This document shows positions 11,964 through 13,792 of a stretch of 13,792 nucleotides of DNA, piece by piece. Source of the DNA: JAGORM01 sp050255815. Lineage in GTDB: Bacteria > Patescibacteriota > Microgenomatia > Levybacterales > GWA1-39-11. Position 1 is the stretch's first letter, and each line of letters begins with the position of its first letter. The stretch covers positions 1-13,792 of the forward strand of contig JBLMVJ010000004.1 in NCBI GenBank assembly GCA_050255815.1. The letters run 5' to 3'. The translations under genes were made by a program, and so were the position numbers. The notes under the pieces were generated by a model. The model was not told the DNA's origin. It searched no databases and saw only the letters and a list, made by a program, of their open reading frames with translations.

Positions 11964-13792
11964 ATGACTAAAAATCTGCCGGACAAAAAAAACTTCCTCT
12001 CTATAAGTAAGGCTGCTAAATATCTTGGTGTTTCTATAGACACTATCAGGCGCTGGGATGCAAAGGGAAAATTAAAGGGGACCAGGCTTGACGGAAAGAA
12101 TAGGTACTTCACAAAAGAAGACCTTTCCCAATTTAAAAAAGAGCAGCCTCTTCCTATCTCTGAAGCGGCTAAAATGCTTTCCGTTTCTATCTCTACGCTG
12201 CGCCGGTTTGATGAGAGCGGTTTAATAGTAGCACAGCGGGATTCTAAGGGTGCACGGGTGTATCCGGTTAAAGAGCTAAAGGAATTCCTGAAGTCTGGTG
12301 CAAAGATTAGAAAGGCCTCTAGTATTTTACAGGCAAACGCCCCGGTTTTTGTTCCGGATGTTGAAGAAAAGGTACAGGACATATCTTCTCCTGCCCAAAA
12401 CATACAAGTTTTATCAGGTATAAAGCAGGCTGCCGTAGAGGAAGTTGTGAAAGAAACTGAAGTTGAAGAGGTTGCAGGAGAAAAGCAGAGCTCACAATTT
12501 GAACAACAACCGTTAACTATACCGGATACCCGTGAGGAGATTATTACTGAAGAGCCAAAGCAGATTCCCGTAACTGACTTCCTTTCCCACAATCCGGTGA
12601 AAGCAGAAGAGACGCATAAGGTGCACATTGGTAATACCCAAAAAAATAATGAAGCTAAGAGTCATTTTATTTCTATATCAAACCATTATAACTCTCTGTC
12701 AAATTTCCACCACTTCATCCCCAACTATAAAAAAGCAGTAGCTAGTTTAGGCGTAATCATTCTTCTTTCTTTGGGCCTGTTCTCATTTACTGTTATGAAA
12801 GATCTGTCAGGCGGCCGGGAATCACAGCTTGCCAAGCTTACGCCTGAAGAAAGAAGGCTGGCAGTGCTTTCTGAGCAACAGAAGACACAAACGGGAAGGT
12901 CAGTGCTTGCTGAATCTACTGCCTCAGGGGGAGGGATATTTAAAGTAAACCTGGAAACCATATTTACCCAACCGGTACAGATTCTCAATAAAGACCTGGA
13001 CATAGGTACCGGTAGATTGACCGCTTCTAATGTTGTGTATTCCGTAATTGCGGGACAGGGTATTAATGTGAGCGGCGGCCAAAATCCCACCATTTCAAAC
13101 ACAGGCGTGTTGTCTATAGGAAACACCGCAGGCGATATCCAATTAGGTACAGGTCTCTCTATTTCCGGCAATACGCTTTCCAGTTCTCTTACCATTCCTG
13201 CAGCCAGCAACAGTTTCTCAACTATTAAGGCAAATGGCACCGGCATCTCTGCCGGTAGCAGTTCTGATACCTTGGAGTTTTTAGCAGGAAGCGGGATAGG
13301 GTTGTCAGCTGACACCGGCAACAAAAAAATAACTATTTCTTCCACTCTGTCCCCGGCAACAAATGACTGGACGCTGAGCGGTAACAATCTGTATCCAAGT
13401 AGTACCTCCTATTCCGTTGGTATTGGAAATACTGCGCCTGCTGCAACGCTTGATGTAACCGGGACGTTTAAGGTTAGTGGTACCACTACTTTTAATAGTC
13501 AGGCTTATACCTGGCCTAACTCAACCGGCTCACCGGGTTATGTCCTGATGACGGACGGAGCCGGGGGGCTTTCATGGACAAGTTCGGGCGGAGCAGGCAC
13601 GAACTATTTTGCTATTTCAGGGGGTTCTATCTATCCGGTAAATGACACTCTTGATTTCCTGCTTGGAGCTTCATCCACGGCTTCAGCAAAGTTTGCCGTG
13701 ACTAATGTAAACAGCGGAAATGTGCAGTTGGCTTTGGGAGGAGGAAGTTTTACGGTTGATTCTACCGGTCTTTTGAGTTCTTCAGGAAATAT
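11964..13792 (+). CDS. Membrane-tethered double MerR-type HTH protein with fibre-like extracellular part (3' end outside window)
   Basis: At least 609 codons, open to the window end. Two MerR/excisionase-type helix-turn-helix domains stand in tandem: residues 12-58 (LSISKAAKYLGVSIDTIRRW) and 63-111 (LPISEAAKMLSVSISTLRRF), each followed by a wing and a short helix. An acidic, low-complexity linker (112-255) leads to one transmembrane helix (about 258-278), preceded by KK, so the N-terminus should be cytoplasmic. The outer part is rich in Gly, Ser, Thr and Asn, with fibre-type phrases GQGINVSGGQNPTIS, WTLSGNNLYP, ATLDVTGTFKVSG and GYVLMTDGAGGLSW, as in phage tail fibres and bacterial fibre proteins. 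No stop or frameshift separates the parts. ATG 11964 is the first start giving the full HTH; it has no Shine-Dalgarno. The parts are each recognisable; the joint function is unknown. Confidence 0.85.
   Translation, partial: MTKNLPDKKNFLSISKAAKYLGVSIDTIRRWDAKGKLKGTRLDGKNRYFTKEDLSQFKKEQPLPISEAAKMLSVSISTLRRFDESGLIVAQRDSKGARVYPVKELKEFLKSGAKIRKASSILQANAPVFVPDVEEKVQDISSPAQNIQVLSGIKQAAVEEVVKETEVEEVAGEKQSSQFEQQPLTIPDTREEIITEEPKQIPVTDFLSHNPVKAEETHKVHIGNTQKNNEAKSHFISISNHYNSLSNFHHFIPNYKKAVASLGVIILLSLGLFSFTVMKDLSGGRESQLAKLTPEERRLAVLSEQQKTQTGRSVLAESTASGGGIFKVNLETIFTQPVQILNKDLDIGTGRLTASNVVYSVIAGQGINVSGGQNPTISNTGVLSIGNTAGDIQLGTGLSISGNTLSSSLTIPAASNSFSTIKANGTGISAGSSSDTLEFLAGSGIGLSADTGNKKITISSTLSPATNDWTLSGNNLYPSSTSYSVGIGNTAPAATLDVTGTFKVSGTTTFNSQAYTWPNSTGSPGYVLMTDGAGGLSWTSSGGAGTNYFAISGGSIYPVNDTLDFLLGASSTASAKFAVTNVNSGNVQLALGGGSFTVDSTGLLSSSGN

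Noticed and set aside
11915..12628. Long minus-strand open frame opposite the HTH-fibre gene
   Set aside because: It is Ser/Thr/Phe-rich shadow sequence; the plus frame has recognisable HTH domains and continues unbroken for over 600 codons.
12725..13387. Minus-strand open frame of 220 codons
   Set aside because: It lies opposite the TM and fibre part of the same plus-strand gene, and its protein shows no domain or plausible start context.

Overview
The window reads like a stretch of a Candidate Phyla Radiation (Patescibacteria) genome, most like the Microgenomates group; this is an inference from content and not from a marker gene. Supporting signs are the S23-type four-helix bundle gene, two polytopic GT-C-like membrane proteins, LysM-M23 proteins, a PT-repeat surface protein, a fibre-like surface protein, and spacers made of degenerate short-period repeats. 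TGA is used as a normal stop (after the 126-aa and 513-aa genes), so the code-25 lineages (Gracilibacteria, Absconditabacteria) are unlikely. All recognised genes are on the + strand and almost all are predicted to be exported or membrane-anchored, so this is a cell-envelope locus.

Layout: 1-104 holds the last codons of an upstream gene and its terminator. 189-1181 is the first of three paralogues of a membrane-anchored protein that resembles M64 (IgA-peptidase-like) metallopeptidases but lacks the zinc-binding residues. 1185-1900 is a small accessory island: a four-helix bundle gene bracketed by a 30-bp imperfect inverted repeat, a 62-aa two-helix membrane protein, and a gene-less hairpin built from the same arm sequences. 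1909-5966 is a tight cluster: M64-like paralogue 2, a LysM-M23 protein with its catalytic residues present, and a 701-aa secreted surface protein. 6064-9219 carries two large multi-spanning membrane proteins of GT-C type. 9426-11489 repeats the two-gene module (M64-like paralogue 3 plus LysM-M23), but here the M23 HxH motif has become FLY. After a good terminator (11775-11825), a long gene starts at 11964 and runs out of the window: two MerR-type DNA-binding domains, an acidic linker, one transmembrane helix, and a fibre-like repetitive extracellular part.

How the parts may work together (inference): the GT-C-like proteins could glycosylate or build glycans for the exported proteins. The LysM-M23 proteins bind and, for one copy, cut peptidoglycan. 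The M64-like proteins, each with exactly six conserved cysteines and no complete zinc site, look like binding or scaffold proteins derived from a protease fold. The strongest candidates for something undescribed are the duplicated pseudo-M64 plus LysM-M23 module, in which enzymes appear to have been turned into non-catalytic proteins, and the membrane-tethered DNA-binding fibre protein, which could link the outer surface directly to DNA.

Several genes have a -10-like box ending only 8-12 nt before the start codon and no well-spaced Shine-Dalgarno sequence, suggesting near-leaderless mRNAs. The two small genes of the accessory island instead have clear Shine-Dalgarno sites.
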